Shown here in pieces: positions 10,340-20,632 of a stretch of 64,000 nucleotides of DNA. Positions within the stretch are counted from its first letter, which is position 1. Every line of letters starts with the position of its first letter. This DNA comes from Oscarella lobularis (lineage: Eukaryota; Porifera; Homoscleromorpha; Homosclerophorida; Oscarellidae), in the NCBI RefSeq assembly GCF_947507565.1, contig NC_089180.1:1-64000 (forward strand). The letters run 5' to 3'. A program made the position numbers and the translations under genes. Under the pieces are notes generated by a model. The model was not told where the DNA came from. It worked only from the letters and a program-made list of their open reading frames with translations, and ran no database searches.

Positions 10340-10800
10340 CAAAGCCTCGCAACAAGCCTTCCCTAAAAAACAACCTGAAAAAAGAAAAAAATGAAACAAA
10401 CCTTCCCCCTAAGAACACAAAGAACTACTTAGGAAACAACACCCAAACCATACACAAATCCACGCCCTACTTTCACCCGCACAACATACAACACGCGAAA
10501 ACACCCGAGAACGCAAAAAATCACAACAACGACGCCGGTTTCCCCACGCGGGCCCCCAACTTCCACCGCGTAACGTAAACGACCCCTCGAGCACGCCCTA
10601 AAACCCGTCGCGCAACGATCTAATTCCAAAACTAGCGCAGAGAGCGAATAATAATAATACGAAAACGGATAGAACGCGTAGGTGACCCCGCAACCGAAAC
10701 ACGCGCGATGAAAAGACACACAAACATGCAATCTACCTTTCGTCGCGACCAATTCCCTCTCATTCCCTCTCCTTCGCCCCATTTAAAGCCACCATAGAAA
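10340..10800. repeat. Subtelomeric block, left copy
   Basis: Shares order and recognisable stretches with 39180-39560: CGGGCCCCCAA.TTCC.CCGCG, and AGAGAGCGAATAA downstream. Both follow a 155-bp-type repeat array. The minus-strand open frames in the two copies encode similar short peptides (LRGGSWGPAWGNR versus LRGGNWGPGRGDR) but have no convincing start, stop conservation or length. I treat this as duplicated DNA, not a gene. Confidence 0.6.
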
Positions 10801-11800
10801 TGAAAGAAAATCCTAACCCCGTATGCGCGTAACCCCGGATAACCACGAAGGAAATTTCAAATCATCAACGAAAAATAAATAAGAAAGACTCCCCACACGT
10901 CTAAAAACCTACAACACTACACGCCCACCACCGGTCCCAACTTAGAACGTAGCTGAAAATTATCAGAAACGCAAATGTGAACACATCGTTAAAACGGAAT
11001 TTTATTACATCAAACCTCAAATACGCCCAAGAGACCCTACACCCATATTAAACTACATAAAATTCTCTACAAAACCCCAGTAAAATAATTGCCAATACTC
11101 TTAACCTACTATATAGAATAAGAAGTATAAGTTGAAGGTCTTCTAAAACACGTATTTAGTAATAATCAATAGAGATCACACCCAATGACGTCACCCATAG
11201 GAATGTAGATAGTACTCACAAAACGCTTTCAAATGATATATTATACGACCACAACGAACCAAATAAGAAGTTAATCCAGCAACTTATAGATTTTAGACCC
11301 CCTTTTTGAATTCTAAATTTTAGCATAATTCCATAAACAATGACTTAGGACACCCAGGATTTTTTTCAGAAAGGGACACCCGCGGTAGAATTATATTCCG
11401 CAACTTTACCAACGCACTCCCATATCTCCCTAGCAACTAAAAATCTTAAAAGAATTTTCCTAAACACAAACCTCTTTAACCAACCATAACTTTACAATAG
11501 AAGCGCGATTCAGGACCCAATCTTCCCCTTCCAGTAATACCTCGCCAAGGAACCTATAAACCCTGCTGTTGCCATAGTTACCAAGAATTTTCTAAAAACC
11601 AATATATCGATCCCCAAACCCCGCCACCCGACTCTCCTGCTCCCCACGCTCGCTAGGCCCCTTCCTTCTTCCCCCTTTCCCCCCCCCCCCCCCCAAAGGG
11701 GCAATACCCCACCACCATAAATCACCAAACGGAAAACCTACAAGGAATAACTCAACGGGAAAAAAAAGGAAAAAAGATAAACGAAAAATATAAGTATACA
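10801..11800. other. AT-rich gene-free stretch
   Basis: No gene recognised. It contains a run of 16 C at about 11679-11694, which could form a G-quadruplex on the minus strand. Minus-strand open frames across this run are compositional. Confidence 0.5.
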
Positions 11801-11802
11801 AA

Positions 11803-13110
11803 TTACTCCAACCTTCTAAACAGGACACCAAATTCCAGGTCGGTCGTGGAGACTAGCAGTTGATACAGATCTGCCTTGTGCAATATCCGTACTATAACCC
11901 TAACCCTAACCCTAACCGTAAAAATTCCAAACAAGCTCACAACATCGCCAAAAATTCTCTTTGCCTCGCTATTCAGAGGACAACGTCCGTGATGAGCAGT
12001 GACTCCTTGCTTGCGCAACTCTTGTTGCGCCCAGATAAATCTATTCTCAACTTCATGCAAAAAATCATTAATGGCAATTGCGCGAATTTCGATTTCAGAC
12101 TGTCCAAAGTACTTGAAAAAATCGAAAGGTTCTTCATTGCGCACAAACCGAAGAGCTTCTCCAAATGTTTTTGTTACTACACGACTTTCTAGACGAAAAC
12201 CCCCAATGTCGTCTTTGCATTTTTTTAAGTCGTCAAGGAGTTCTGCAAAATGGGTAAGAACGGCAAAGCCCCACTGTGTCGTGTTTGGTAAAGTTTCAAG
12301 TTTATATTTGTTTGCCGCTCTAATAAAATGATAAATTAATGAATAAAACTTGACTTGAATACAGCTTTCAGCAATTCCATTTTTGTACTGAATAGTTAAA
12401 TTGCCACCGTGACTGTGTTGGGGGGCATCACGAGTATCAAGAGGCCCAAATACATCGTATTTGTCCAATTTTACGTCTCGTGGCAACAAGTCTGTGTGCA
12501 AAGCTTTTACAACAAAAATCTGCGGATGCGGGCAACTTAGGCTGATGTCCCAGCAGTTTGGAGGATATCCATTTTGCTCCGCAACGCAATTACAAACGTT
12601 TTCGCTTCTTGAGAAATCGTTGAACTCTGAAGTAAATTGCTTCATTCCGAAGTTTGTAATCCTGATGTAATGAACACCCAGAGAACGCAATCCGTCAGCA
12701 AAAACGTTTGTCGGAATAAATTTTCTATGTCCTTTGATGAGAAACTTCTTTTCATCATCTGCAGGCATCACTATTTGCCCTTTCTCTCTAAAATATTTGC
12801 ACAAACTTCGTTTTAGATTCACTTGAAACTTTGTTTCAATGATAGTAGAAGTCTCTGACAAAGTCAAGCTGCTGAAATCGTATCTTCTGTAGAAACTGCG
12901 ATCTTGGAATGCTCGCCCTTGCGAAAACGCCAGTCCAATGGTTTCGCCAACTAACCTTTTCAAAAATTCAGTCAAATTCTCGTTTACTGTAACATTCACA
13001 CTGTAAAAGTCAATGTCAAACCGACGTCCGTCAAAAAGGTTTCTAAAATCTTGTGCAGAATACGACTCCATTCTATCAGAGAGAGCAAGTTGACTGGAGC
13101 ACTGGAACAC
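11803..13110 (-). CDS. Unrecognised protein, 3' end lost and read into telomere repeats
   Basis: 435-aa open frame starting MFQCSSQLALSD, with a second possible start, MESYSAQDF. The family is not recognised. The body has ordinary globular composition, with a Cys-rich stretch (NVCNCVAEQNGYPPNCWD) near residues 176-193 and aromatic-rich helices after it. Natural coding texture ends at ...VVSLFGIF. The frame then runs through interstitial telomere repeats (11896-11917), read as alternating Arg-Val, and about 30 residues of distal DNA before a chance stop. The likely history is a chromosome break inside the gene, healing by telomerase, then addition of new terminal sequence. It is probably non-functional or encodes a chimeric tail. 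Confidence 0.6.
   Translation of the reverse strand: MFQCSSQLALSDRMESYSAQDFRNLFDGRRFDIDFYSVNVTVNENLTEFLKRLVGETIGLAFSQGRAFQDRSFYRRYDFSSLTLSETSTIIETKFQVNLKRSLCKYFREKGQIVMPADDEKKFLIKGHRKFIPTNVFADGLRSLGVHYIRITNFGMKQFTSEFNDFSRSENVCNCVAEQNGYPPNCWDISLSCPHPQIFVVKALHTDLLPRDVKLDKYDVFGPLDTRDAPQHSHGGNLTIQYKNGIAESCIQVKFYSLIYHFIRAANKYKLETLPNTTQWGFAVLTHFAELLDDLKKCKDDIGGFRLESRVVTKTFGEALRFVRNEEPFDFFKYFGQSEIEIRAIAINDFLHEVENRFIWAQQELRKQGVTAHHGRCPLNSEAKRIFGDVVSLFGIFTVRVRVRVIVRILHKADLYQLLVSTTDLEFGVLFRRLE
11896..11917. repeat. Interstitial telomere repeat within an ORF
   Basis: AACCCTAACCC repeats (3.7 units) in terminal orientation at the point where the minus-strand gene loses its coding texture. Confidence 0.9.
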
Positions 13111-13159
13111 GACGAATGAAAAGCAATAAGCGCTTGCCTAAAATATATTGACAGACGTC

Positions 13160-14570
13160 TATTAGCGCATTTGACTTCCGTTGCGAAATTCTTAGCGCAG
13201 ACACCATTTTCAAAAACACTTTAAATACCGGACCCCAAACAACCACATTATGACGTCACATTTTAAAAATTCTCTAAATTTCGTTTTCCTTTAGCGCACT
13301 TGCCTTTCCCGTAAGAAATTTTTAGCGCACTCACCACTTTCAAAAAGACTTTAAATACCGAACCACAACCAACCACTTTATGACGTCAGATTTTGAAATT
13401 TTCTTTAATTTCGTTTCCCTTTAGCGCACTTGCCTTTCCCTTGAGAAATTCTTAGCGCACTCACCACTTTCAAAAAGACTTTAAATACCGGACCACAACC
13501 AACCACTTTATGACGTCAGATTTCAAAAATTCTTTTTATTTTGTTTCCCCTTAGCGCACTTGCCTTTCCCGTGACAAATTCTTAGCGCACTCACCACTTT
13601 CAAAAAGACTTTAAATACCGGACCACACCCAACCACTTTATGACGTCAGATTTTGAAAATTTCTTTCATTTTGTTTTCCCTTAGCGCACTTGCCTTTCCC
13701 GTGACAAATTCTTAGCGCACTCACCACTTTCAAAAAGACTTTAAATACCGGACCACAACAAACCACTTTATGACGTCAGATTTCAAAAATTCTTTTTATT
13801 TCGTTTCCCCTTAGCGCACTTGCCTTTCCCGTGACAAATTCTTAGCGCACTCACCACTTTAAAAAAGACTTTAAATACCGGACCACACCCAACCACTTTA
13901 TGACGTCAGATTTTGAAAATTCCTTTCATTTCGTTTTCCCTTAGCGCACTTGTCTTTCCCGTGACAAATTCTTAGCGCACTCACCACTTTCAAAAAGACT
14001 TTAAATACCGCACCACACTCAACCACTTTATGACGTCAGATTTCAAAAATTCTCTTTATTTCGTTTCCCCTTAGCGCACTTGCCTTTCCCGTGACAATTT
14101 CTTAGCGCACTCACCACTTTCAAAAAGACTTTAAATACCGGACCACAACCAACCACTTTATGACGTCAGATTTTGAAAATTCTCTTTATTTCGTTTCCCC
14201 TTAGCGCACTTGCCTTTCCCGTGACAAATTCTTAGCGCACTCACCACTTTAAAAAAGACTTTAAATACCGGACCACACCCAACCACTTAATGACGTCAGA
14301 TTTTGAAAATTTCCTTTATTTCGTTTCCCCTTAGCGCATTTGCCTTTTCCGTGACAATTTTTTAGCGCACTCACCACTTTCAAAAAGACTTTAAATACCG
14401 GACCACAACCAACCACATTATGACGTCAGATTTTGAAAATTCTTTATTTCGTTTCTCTTAGCGCACTTGCCGTTCCGTGACCAATTCTCGGCGCACTCGT
14501 CACTTTCAAAAAGACTTTAAATACCCAACATCAACCAACCACTTTGTGACTTCACTTTTAAAGAAACCAC
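13160..14570. repeat. 130-bp tandem repeat, about 11 copies, with CRE palindromes
   Basis: TTAGCGCACTTGCC starts at 13291, 13421, 13551 and 13681, giving a 130-bp period. Flanking partial units extend the array. Each unit has two AGCGCAC boxes, GACTTTAAATACCGGACC (TATA-like TTTAAATA), and ATGACGTCAGA with the palindromic cAMP-response element TGACGTCA. The motifs are conserved across units while the linkers vary. The array lies just upstream of the minus-strand ORF start. Confidence 0.92.
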
Positions 14571-14840
14571 TTTTGCCTAACAACTACAATATAAATTTTT
14601 AAATCATTTATAACTAAAAGGGTTTACAAACAATTTCTTTAAAAACGGCCACTCACCCAAAAAAAATCACCCAAAAAAGTGACTTTACAAAAACCTTCAT
14701 AACTTCTTTATACTAAATAATTTGCACAGCAAATATAGGATCAATCGAAAGCTTATTAAATTTCCTTTTAAATGATGCTATGCATGACGTCATACGTTCA
14801 ATATTTAAGGAGTTATTAAGGGTCACCCAAGTGGGTACAC
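14571..14840. other. AT-rich spacer
   Basis: No gene or repeat array seen. It contains another TGACGTCA (about 14785) and lies between the 130-bp array and an interstitial telomere repeat. Confidence 0.5.
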
Positions 14841-14844
14841 CTTT

Positions 14845-14875
14845 TAACCCTAACCCTAACCCTAACCCTAACCCT
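14845..14875. repeat. Interstitial telomere repeat
   Basis: About five CCCTAA units in terminal orientation, directly joined to the 20-bp minisatellite. Confidence 0.93.
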
Positions 14876-15052
14876 ACGCTGGGCTAAGTTGGGCTACGCT
14901 GGGCTAAGTTGGGCTACGCTGGGCTAAGTTGGGCTACGCTGGGCTAAGTTGGGCTACGCTGGGCTAAGTTGGGCTACGCTGGGCTAAGTTGGGCTACGCT
15001 GGGCTAAGTTGGGCTACGCTGGGCTAAGTTGGGCTACGCTGGGCTAAGTTAA
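14873..15052. repeat. 20-bp minisatellite, about 9 copies
   Basis: Near-perfect repeats of TACGCTGGGCTAAGTTGGGC, made of two similar half-units (GGGCTACGCT and GGGCTAAGTT). Confidence 0.95.
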
Positions 15053-15560
15053 GCGTGGTTTGAGCATGCGCTTACGGTGTGGGCGGCGTTAGCCCCAAGA
15101 GTGTGGTGACGTTAAGCAAGATTAACTGCCACGGGCACCCGCGGCACTTCCTAATTAGGAAGTGCTTCATTACTTTACAGAAATTATGTGTTTCTAAAAT
15201 TGCCACTTTTTTTGGTTGCGAATTTGTTTTTCGTTTTTATATACAATTAACGATGAAAGACAAGTATATCGTTGTACGTTCTTTTCGCTCAATTGTTTTT
15301 CTATCTTCTGATTTTGCGCGATTTTCTATTGTTTTTTGTTTCTCGGCGTTTGAAGGGCGTTAGAAGGTGATCGCTGCTGAAAGAATACATTAAACATTGA
15401 AGCGAATGAAAGCTGTAGCGCGGTTTAGCTTTCTCTGGCGTTTCGAGGGCGCAAGAGAGACTCGCGTTTTCTCCATCGTTTTGGCGCTTCTGCGCCTTAC
15501 CCAAAGCTTTACTATTATCGCTCTTGGCCCAGAGGAATGGCTAGCATGAAATATAAGGTC
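15053..15560. other. Unique sequence without a recognised gene
   Basis: Short frames on both strands lack family features. Nothing supports a gene. Confidence 0.4.
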
Positions 15561-15654
15561 TATGAGTAATTTTATTAGAAATAGAAAATTACACAAAGGA
15601 ACTATGAGTAAACTTGGGATACCTCTATAGTTATTACTCTAAGCCTAGTCCTTA

Positions 15655-15790
15655 TGGAAGACGTTTCGCGATGTAACTTCTTACCTCAACATCTGCATAG
15701 GGATCCGGATGGTCTTTGACATAGCTACACGCCCGAAGGATATTCTGTCGCGTTTTCGCGGCCCCAAGGGCCCGCTTGAAACAAGGGAAG
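15655..15790 (-). CDS. Possible terminal exon of an unrecognised gene
   Basis: On the minus strand a strong acceptor (a T-rich tract ending TTTTTTAG near 15793) precedes an open frame of about 44 codons. It contains RALGAAKTRQNILRACSYVK and DHPDPYADVE and ends in a stop at about 15653. An AATAAA lies downstream near 15570. The residue mix looks like real protein. No upstream exon was found and the family is unknown, so this could be a fragment. Confidence 0.3.
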
Positions 15791-15799
15791 ATACACCTA

Positions 15800-16650
15800 A
15801 AAAATAAAAAACAATTTTATTTTTTGGTTGCTATGGCAACGATACTTTGGCTATCAACAACTCCGGGGTCAGAGAGACCAGATAAAAAATCTCGGCTCGA
15901 TCCGACAAAGGGAAGGCACTTTGCCAACGTCGCAAAGATGTACAAAAAGCCAAAAAGTTTACGAGTAGAAATTTCACTCAAAAATTTGACCGACGGCCAC
16001 CAAACCCTTTCGTCCCTTGCGTACCACCCAATAGAAATTCTCTCCAGGAAAAATCGCGAACGAATTCCTTCAGGGGACGGAGAAAATCGAAAAACAATTT
16101 CGAATTTTCTCGTTTGCGATCAAACGACTTAAAAATTGTGCCATTTCGCCACGAAACGTCGCACGACGACCGGACCACGACCAATCGAATCGCCAACGAC
16201 GACTCTATAAGATTGATTCAAAGCCATGTCGAAATTCGCGAATTTTCGACATAAAAACGTGTCAAATAAACAAACACGCCTTCTCGCGTGCGTCGAAATC
16301 ACCCCACCTTTGCGACGCCGTCGTGCCTCAACGACGCCACGTACGGCGACAAACGTACCATCGATCGAAACCCTATATCATCTAGTTTTCGATTTTCGAT
16401 TCGCCGACGGCATACGATACGCCGTTTGTCGTGGAGCGAGCGCGAAAGTTAAGGGCCACGCCCCCTTTTCGCACATCGAAATCGTCGCAAACGACTCGAA
16501 ATACGCCACGGAATGCAGCTAAACGCTTCGTAACGTTTCGAAAACATGATTCCGCGTCGAAACGAAACGATTCCAGCGCATTTCGCAGGGCGCGTCGCAC
16601 CTTGGCGACCCGACGCCTCGATTTCGATCGTTTCGCGCCATTGCGAACGG
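15800..16650. other. Gene-free sequence with open but unsupported frames
   Basis: CGAAA-rich composition keeps several frames open on both strands (16226-16751). None shows a domain, start context or splice pattern I can support. Confidence 0.4.
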
Positions 16651-16830
16651 TCGAACGGGTTCTAAACTACTCAAGACTCACCTCTTTCACTCTTTTGACT
16701 TCGCTCAAGCTTCGAATCTGTCGTTTTGAGCCATTTTCCATTCATTCGTAACAAACGAGTCAAGCGCGCTAACGCACGCACGTGACTATGGTGGATTATA
16801 TAAGTGACGTCAAAAAAAGTATTGAAAACC
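16650..16830. repeat. Conserved block, left copy (GCGCGCTAAC .. CACGTGAC)
   Basis: Diverged homologue of 25288-25460. The shared order is CTAAACT, CTTTTGAC..CGCTC, CTTCGAATC/CTTCGCATC, GAGCCA, GCGCGCTAAC, CACGTGAC and a TGACATCA/TGACGTCA-like site. TATATAAG at about 16796 gives it a promoter-like look. Each copy lies beside a GGACAA..TTGTCC palindrome array. Confidence 0.6.
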
Positions 16831-17099
16831 AAGATTTCAAACTATTTACAATCGATAATAGTGTAGCAGGGGTTTGCGAGGGTGTTCGAGGCAAAACGGT
16901 ACACGTTAAGCGTTAAACGAGCCCGAATTCCACTCGACGGCAGCTCTACACAGTCTGTTCGCTCTAACTCGGTTCGCTTTGTACCTAACCCGATCCCTAC
17001 CTTCTAAACCTTCACCCCAGTATCTGTCCACGCGGTTCTCGCTTTCCACGTGTCCGTTGCGCCTGTTATGACGACTGGAACGGCGCGTCGTTCGTATTC

Positions 17100-17585
17100 T
17101 CGAAAATTGTCCTAGGACAATTTTATAATTGTCCCAGAACAAATTGTCCCAAGGACAAATTGCCCCAAGGACAATTTTGAAAAGATCCTTTACTCATAAT
17201 GAAGGTAGAACCTTCACTCCGAATTAAGGTACAGGGTTCTGCCGAGAATATTTTTAGTGTGGGAAGAAGGTATGGAAGGATAGATAAAATACGCAATTTT
17301 AAAAAAAGTCCGAGACAATTTTAAAAATCGTCAAAGACAATTTTAAAATGGTCCTAGGCAATTTAAAAAATTTCTTAAAACGATTTTTAAAATTGTCTTG
17401 GACCATTTTTAAAACTGTTGGCGATTTTTAAATTTTTTAAATTGTCTCAGGACAATTTTAAAAATTGTTCCAAGACAATTTTAAAGGATTGTCTTGGAAC
17501 AATTTTTAAAATTGTCCTGAGACAATTTTAGACTTGTCTTGGGACAATTTTTAGAAATGTCTGGGGACAATCTTTAGAAATGTCT
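17100..17585. repeat. GGACAATTTT..AAAATTGTCC palindromic repeat array
   Basis: Short units alternate between GGACAATTTT and its reverse complement, forming many potential hairpins. A single GAAGGTAGAACCTTCACTCC unit of the 19690-20125 family sits inside at 17201-17220. Confidence 0.85.
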
Positions 17586-19463
17586 TGAGATCTACGAATC
17601 TACGATCTACGAATCTACGATCTACAAATCTACAAATCTACGATCTACAAATCTAACGATCTACAAATCTACAATCTACAAATCTACGATCTACGAATCT
17701 ACGATCTACGAATCTACAATCTACGAATCTAACGATCTACAAATCTACAATCTACAAATCTACGATCTACAAATCTACGACCTACGATCTACGAATCTAC
17801 AATCTACAAATCTAAAAATCTACGATCTACGAATCTACAAATCTAACGATCTACAAATCTACAAATCTACAAATCTACAATCTACGATCTACAATCTACA
17901 AATCTACGATCTACAATCTATAATCTACAAATCTACGAATCTACGATCTACAAATCTACAATCTACAAATCTACGATCTCCGAATCTACGATCTACGAAT
18001 CTACGATCTACAAATGTACAAATCTACGATCTATATTTACAATCTACAAATCTAACGATCTACAAATCTACAATCTACAAATCTACGATCTACGAATCTA
18101 CGATCTACGAATCTACAATCTACGAATCTAACGATCTACAAATCTACAATCTACAAATCTACGATCTACAAATCTACGATCTACGATCTACGAATCTACA
18201 ATCTACAAATCTAAAAATCTACGATCTACGAATCTACGATCTACAAATCTACAATCTACAAATCTACGATCTCCGAATCTACGATCTACGAATCTACAAT
18301 CTACAAATCTAAAAATCTACGATCTACGAATCTACGATCTACAAATCTACAATCTACAAATCTACGATCTCCGAATCTACGATCTACGAATCTACGATCT
18401 ACAAATGTACAAATCTACGATCTACGAATCTACAATCTACGAATCTAACGATCTACAAATCTACAATCTACAAATCTACGATCTACAAATCTACGATCTA
18501 CGATCTACGATCTACGAATCTACAATCTACAAATCTAAAAATCTACGATCTACGAATCTACGATCTACAATCTACAAATCTAACGATCTACAAATCTATA
18601 AATCTACAAATCTACAATCTACGATCTACAATCTACAAATCTACGATCTACAATCTATAATCTACAAATCTACGAATCTACGATCTACAAATCTACGATC
18701 TACAAATCTACAATCTACAAATCGAAGCTACAAATCTACAAAATCGAAGCTACGAATCTACAAATCTACGAATCTACAAATCTACAAATCTACAAATCGA
18801 AGCTACAAATCTACTACAAATCTACGATCTACGAATCTACAATCTACAAATCTACAATCTACGAATTTACGATCTACAATCTACAAATCTAAAAATCTAC
18901 AATCTATAATCTACAAATCTACGAATCTACGATCTACAAATCTACGATCTATAATCTACAAATCGAAGCTACAAATCTACGAATCTACAAATCTACAAAT
19001 CTACAAATCTACAAATCTACTATCTACAAATCTACAAATCTACGAATCTACAAATCTACAAATCTACAAATCTACAAATCTACTACAAATCTACGATCTA
19101 CGAATCTACGATCTACGAATCTACGATCTACGAATCTACTATCTACAAATCTACAAATCTACGAATCTACAAATCTACAATCTACAAAACTACAAATCTA
19201 CGAATCTACAAATCTACTAATCTACAATCTACAAATCTACGATCTACGAATCTACGATCTACGAATCTACAATCTACAAATCTACTAATCTACAATCTAC
19301 AATCTACAAATCTACAAATCTACGATCTACGAATCTACGATCTACGAATCTACAATCTACAAATCTACAAATCTACAATCTACGAATCTACGATATACGA
19401 ATCTACAATCTACGAATCTACAAATCTACAATCTACAAATCTACAATCTACCTACCATCTAAT
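17586..19463. repeat. ATCTAC satellite, 7/8-bp units, 1.9 kb
   Basis: Mixed runs of GATCTAC, GAATCTAC, AAATCTAC and AATCTAC, with longer repeated segments (for example 17640-17820 resembles 18050-18230). Open frames within it (such as 18405-19220) result from the periodicity. Confidence 0.95.
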
Positions 19464-19464
19464 T

Positions 19465-19575
19465 TTTCTTGGGACAATTTTTAAAATTGTCTTGGACCAT
19501 TTATAAAATCGTCTTGGACCATTTTTAAAATTGTCTTGGACCATTTTAAAAATTGTCTTGGACGGTTGTTTTGGA
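19465..19575. repeat. Right flank of the ATCTAC satellite, GGACAATTTT-type repeats
   Basis: TTGGGACAATTTTTAAAATTG and four degenerate units of TTGGACCATTTTTAAAATTGTC. It matches the left flank at 17460-17580. Confidence 0.85.
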
Positions 19576-19689
19576 CGATGTACCCGGCAGTAATTATTGC
19601 AAGCTACGGGCTGTCATAACGTTATAGTAGTATGGGTCGGCGATAGGCGAGTAAGGGTCGGGGCCGACCCATGCCGACCCATGTGGGCA

Positions 19690-20125
19690 GAACCCTGAAG
19701 GTAGAACTTTTACTCGTTGTGAATGTAGAACCTTCACTCGTAGTAAAGGTAGAACCTTTACTCGTTGTGGAGGTAGAGCCTTTACTCGTAGTGTAGATAG
19801 AACCTTCACTAATATAGAAGGTAAAACCTTCCCTTGTTGTGAAGGTATAACCTTCACTCATAGTGAAGGTAGAACTTTCACTCCTAGTGAAGGCAGAACC
19901 TTCCATCGAAGTGAAGGTAGAATCATCACTCTTTGTGAAGGTAGAACCTTCACTCCTAACGAAGGTAAAACTTGTACTACTAATGAAATTAGAACATTCA
20001 CTACTAATGAATGATCTCTCCTAATGAAGGTAGAACCTTCACTCGTTGTGAAGGTAGAACTTTCACTCGCTGTGAAGGTACAACCTACACTCCTAGTGAA
20101 GGTAGAACTTTCACTTGTTGAGAAT
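19690..20125. repeat. 24-bp palindromic repeat GAAGGTAGAACCTTCACTCGTTGT
   Basis: About 17 diverged copies of a roughly 24-bp unit. Its GAAGGTAGAACCTTC core is a near-perfect palindrome (AAGGT..ACCTT arms). Spacing is regular and inner bases vary. Confidence 0.9.
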
Positions 20126-20199
20126 AAATACCGAATTAATTCCGAATAAATGCCGCATTAATTCCGAATAAATGCCGCATTAATTACGAATAAATTCTC

Positions 20200-20512
20200 C
20201 CCAAGACAAATTGTCCCCAGGTAAAATTGTCCCAGGAGAAATTGTCCCAGGACAAATTGTCCCAGGACAAATTGTACCGAGGACAAATTGTCCCAGGACA
20301 AATTGTCCCCAGGAAAAATTGTCCCCAGGACAAATTGTCCCCAGGAAAAATTGTCCAGGACAAATTGTCCCAGGACAAATTGTCCCAGGACAAATTGTCC
20401 CAGGAGAAATTCTCCCCAGGACAAATTGTCCCAGAACAAATTGTCCCCAGGACAAATTGTCCCCAGGACAAATTGTCCCCAGGACAAATTGTCCCAGAAC
20501 AAATTCTCAAAA
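20200..20512. repeat. GGACAAATTGTCCC palindromic array, left copy
   Basis: About 20 units of (A)GGACAAATTGTCCC, each containing the palindrome GGACAAATTGTCC, with some GGAGAAATT or GGAAAAATT variants. The same array occurs at 25538-25835 on the other side of the GGCGGTGTA satellite. Confidence 0.93.
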
Positions 20513-20632
20513 AATTACAGGGAAATTACAGGGGGTTAGCCAACGTGTCTCTCCTGTAATAAATTACAGCGAAATTACAGGGAGTTAGCCAACGGGTCTC
20601 TCCTGTAATAAATTAAAGGGAAATTACAGGGG
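20513..20632. repeat. 58-bp repeat with GTTAGCCAACGGGTCTCTCC, left copies
   Basis: Two units (20513 and 20570) of AAATTACAGGG.GTTAGCCAACG.GTCTCTCCTGTAATAAATTA. A third copy at 25838-25905 follows the right palindrome array. ACAGG and CCTGT give each unit a small inverted repeat. Confidence 0.85.

Noticed and set aside
10429-10782. Minus frames in both subtelomeric blocks with similar LRGG.WGP peptides
   Set aside because: Similarity is explained by DNA duplication; starts, stops and lengths are not conserved. Listed as a repeat.
11679-11694. Run of 16 C as a structured element
   Set aside because: Homopolymer only; possible G-quadruplex but nothing else supports a role.
18405-19220. 271-aa open frame rich in Tyr-Lys-Ser-Thr
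   Set aside because: It lies wholly inside the ATCTAC satellite; the open frame follows from a short repeat without stops.
20158-20588. Open frames within the GGACAAATTGTCCC arrays (also 25441-25914)
   Set aside because: Repeat-derived; similar frames are open on both strands.
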